DNA of 64,000 nucleotides from JALZCH01 sp036387135 (lineage in GTDB: Bacteria > Acidobacteriota > Blastocatellia > Pyrinomonadales > Pyrinomonadaceae), in assembly GCA_036387135.1 (NCBI GenBank), contig DASVUH010000078.1, positions 62,001 to 126,000 of the forward strand, written 5' to 3'. The position numbers and the translations under genes were made by a program. A model generated the notes under the pieces. It worked only from the letters and a program-made list of their open reading frames with translations. It searched no databases and was not told where the DNA came from. Numbering within the stretch: position 1 is the first letter of the stretch; each line of letters opens with the position of its first letter. Of this stretch, positions 61,845 to 64,000 are shown piece after piece.

Positions 61845-63743
61845 ATGAAAATCATTTCAAGCTTTATTCTTTTGGCTTTTTTATCAATTTCGGCAATTTT
61901 CGCTCAAGCGCAGACCAAACCGCTTTCCGAGCGTTTGACCGACACTTTGATGAATAGAATCTGGACGGACGACAAAACTCCGCCGGGAATTCCCGCAAAG
62001 TGGAATTATGAACAGGGCGTTCAGTTAAAAGCCGTCGAGCTAATGTGGTATGCAACGGGCGATCCGAAATATTTTAATTTCATTAAAACGGGAATGGATT
62101 ATTGGCTTCAGCCCGACGGAACGATTAAAGGTTATGAAATCGAGGAATATAACATTGATCACGTTACGCCCGGACGCGCATTGATGACGCTTTACCGCGT
62201 TACAAACGACCAAAAATATAAAAAAGCGGTCGAATTATTGCGGTCACAGCTAAAAACTCATCCGCGCACGAAGGAAGGCGGTTTCTGGCACAAGAAAATT
62301 TATTCAAATCAGATGTGGCTCGACGGTCTTTATATGGGACAGCCTTTTTATGCCGAGTATTCGCAAGTTTTCGGCGAAGACAACTGGAACGACATCGCAA
62401 ATCAATTCGTCTGGATGGAAAAACACGCCCGCGATCCGCGCACGGGATTGCTTTATCACGGGTGGGACGAATCAAAAGAGCAAAAATGGGCGAATAAAGA
62501 GACGGGTTTGAGTCCGCACGTTTGGGGGCGCGCGATGGGCTGGTATGCGATAGCGCTGGTTGACGTTTTGGATTATTTCCCGAAAAACCATCCGCGTCGG
62601 TCGGAACTCGTCGCCATTTTAAACCGTGAAGCCGAAGCGATTACGAAATATCAGGACAAAGACGGTCTTTGGTGGGACATCGTTGATTTGCAGGGAAAAG
62701 AGAAAAATTATCACGAATCTTCCGCCTCAGCGATGTTTGTCTATTCTCTGGCAAAAGGCGTTCGGCAAGGAAATCTGCCCGAAAAATATTTACAGACGGC
62801 AAACAAAGGCTGGGCTGGAATTAAGAAGGAATTTATCAAGGGAACCGCAGACGGAAATCTCGATTGGGAAGGAACGGTTTCGGTTTCAGGTCTTGGCGGA
62901 AAACCGTATCGCGACGGCAGTTATGATTATTATATGAGCGAAAAGCTCCGCACGAACGATGCGAAAGGCTTAGGTCCGGCTGTAATGGCTGCGATTGAAA
63001 TGGAAAACCTCGAACGCGGCAGAATCGGCGCGGGCAAAATCGTGATGCTGGATGATTATTTCAATCACGAAGTCCGCAAAGACGGCTCGGTTTGGCATTA
63101 CAAATGGAACGAGAAGAATCATCCGGGTTATTACGCCTGGGGCAAGCAGTTTGAATCTTACGGCGCGGCTCTCGACACGCTTTCCGCCGCACCGACCGCC
63201 GCAAATCTAAAAAACGCGAGCGTTTACATCATTGTTGACCCGGACACGGAAAAAGAAACCGAAAAGCCGAATTTTATTTCGCTGACGGACGCAAAAAACA
63301 TTGCCGATTGGGTGAAATCGGGCGGCGTTTTGGTTTTGATGGGCAATGATTTCGGCAACGCCGAGTTTGATAATTGGAATAATCTCGCCCGACAGTTCGG
63401 CGTCGAATTTAACAAGGACAGCAAGCTGCGAGTCCAAAACGATCAATACGAGCAAGGCAGAGTCATTGTCGCGGAAGGAAATTTGATTTTTAAACGCGCG
63501 CGCGAGCTTTATTTGAAAGAAATCTCGACGCTGACGCTTTCCGGCAACGCGAAACCGATTCTCGAATGGAACGGCGATAAAGTTATGGCGGTTTCAAAAC
63601 ACGGCAAAGGAACAGTTTTCGCGCTCGGCGATCCCTGGCTTTACAACGAGTATGTTGACGGGCGCAAAATGAACGGATTGTTTCAAAATCACCAGGCGGC
63701 GCGGGAATTGAGCGCGTGGCTGTTAAATCAAGCAAAGAAATAA
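61845..63743 (+). CDS. GH105 unsaturated rhamnogalacturonyl hydrolase with extra C-terminal domain
   Basis: This 632-aa secreted enzyme has a signal peptide ending FAQAQ. The alpha/alpha-barrel GH105 domain (about 25-375) holds MWLDGLYMGQPFYAEY (the catalytic Asp region of YteR), HVWGRAMGWYAIALVDVLDYFP and NYHESSASAMFVYSLAKG. It hydrates and releases the unsaturated uronic acid left by lyases. Residues about 385-632 form a second domain (VMLDDYFNHEVRKDG, then NIADWVKSGGVLVLMGNDFGN and GKGTVFALGDPWLYNEYVDG), like DUF4350/ThuA-like Rossmannoid folds, whose role is unknown. It is tightly coupled to the acetylesterase before it and to the partial gene after it. Confidence 0.92.
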   Translation: MKIISSFILLAFLSISAIFAQAQTKPLSERLTDTLMNRIWTDDKTPPGIPAKWNYEQGVQLKAVELMWYATGDPKYFNFIKTGMDYWLQPDGTIKGYEIEEYNIDHVTPGRALMTLYRVTNDQKYKKAVELLRSQLKTHPRTKEGGFWHKKIYSNQMWLDGLYMGQPFYAEYSQVFGEDNWNDIANQFVWMEKHARDPRTGLLYHGWDESKEQKWANKETGLSPHVWGRAMGWYAIALVDVLDYFPKNHPRRSELVAILNREAEAITKYQDKDGLWWDIVDLQGKEKNYHESSASAMFVYSLAKGVRQGNLPEKYLQTANKGWAGIKKEFIKGTADGNLDWEGTVSVSGLGGKPYRDGSYDYYMSEKLRTNDAKGLGPAVMAAIEMENLERGRIGAGKIVMLDDYFNHEVRKDGSVWHYKWNEKNHPGYYAWGKQFESYGAALDTLSAAPTAANLKNASVYIIVDPDTEKETEKPNFISLTDAKNIADWVKSGGVLVLMGNDFGNAEFDNWNNLARQFGVEFNKDSKLRVQNDQYEQGRVIVAEGNLIFKRARELYLKEISTLTLSGNAKPILEWNGDKVMAVSKHGKGTVFALGDPWLYNEYVDGRKMNGLFQNHQAARELSAWLLNQAKK

Positions 63744-63744
63744 T

Positions 63745-64000
63745 ATGAAATCAAAATATATCTTCGGAATTCTATTTTTAACTTGCGCCTCCGCATTTGT
63801 CTCCTTCGCCCAAACGCGGCAGCCGGCAACGCCGATTCGTCCGTTTATCGTAAAAACGGCGCAATCGCTTGTGGATTTGGAAAAATCTTTGCGAAACGAA
63901 AACAAAACGGAAGATTTGACCGGCGGAGAAGGAACACAGCTTCGAGTCGCCGTTCAGCACGACAAAAAACGAGACACATCGGAAGCCGAATCGCATGATG
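63745..64000 (+). CDS. Partial exported protein, cut by window end
   Basis: The first 85 codons of a further gene start 1 nt after the GH105 stop. A signal peptide (MKSKYIFGILFLTCASAFVSFAQ) is followed by IRPFIVKTAQSLVDLEKSL and LRVAVQHDKKRDTSEAESHD. The last stretch, with His-rich pattern, resembles the start of a small cupin barrel, but this rests on only a few residues. As the last visible gene of the operon it probably also serves pectin breakdown. Confidence 0.6.
   Translation, partial: MKSKYIFGILFLTCASAFVSFAQTRQPATPIRPFIVKTAQSLVDLEKSLRNENKTEDLTGGEGTQLRVAVQHDKKRDTSEAESHD

Overview
The window looks like chromosomal DNA of an Acidobacteriota-type bacterium, probably near Blastocatellia/Pyrinomonadales. 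This is inference, resting on two Oar-like TonB-dependent receptors with an N-terminal carboxypeptidase-regulatory domain, a beta-propeller (Reg_prop) histidine kinase, many small redox and hydrolase genes with strong AGGAG ribosome sites, and a large pectin-degradation locus. No rRNA, tRNA, insertion sequence, phage gene or CRISPR array was recognised.

Region A (1-17.1 kb) is a loose run of singly transcribed small-molecule and redox enzymes. It holds a DsbA-like protein, alpha/beta hydrolases, three full-length exported epoxide-hydrolase paralogues (one fused to a cupin) plus the 63-bp tail of a fourth, a DUF6130-like exported protein, a VOC protein, an atypical SDR, a SnoaL-like protein, a Tat-exported DipZ-like thioredoxin, an aldehyde dehydrogenase, a zinc alcohol dehydrogenase, a Tat-exported epoxide hydrolase/dehalogenase-like protein, a DUF2798 membrane protein and a DoxX-like protein. 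Several share 5' leaders, start modules or upstream motifs. The region looks assembled by duplication and leader exchange, with a plausible role in handling epoxides, aldehydes and other electrophiles.

Region B (17.3-30.5 kb) is signalling. A 1471-aa eight-PAS soluble histidine kinase and two response regulators form a minus-strand operon. It is bracketed by two near-identical sigma-54 activators in direct orientation. A translationally coupled lipoprotein / propeller histidine kinase / NarL-type regulator operon follows.

Region C (30.6-39.4 kb) has an Oar-like receptor, a second DoxX-like gene, an FMN reductase, a serine beta-lactamase-like hydrolase and two thioredoxin-fold proteins.

Region D (39.8-64 kb) is a pectin-utilisation locus. 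It encodes a 1907-aa pectin methylesterase/pectate lyase, a GH43, an Oar-like receptor, a CE8-PL10 fusion, a GH28, a Gfo/Idh/MocA oxidoreductase, a rhamnogalacturonan acetylesterase, a GH105 and the start of one more exported protein. Fructose-1,6-bisphosphatase, a HEIGH-motif exported protein and PEP carboxylase sit in the middle. Matching ATTGGT-N3-ACCAAT palindromes precede the first pectinase and the receptor and suggest a common regulator, which is not encoded in the window.
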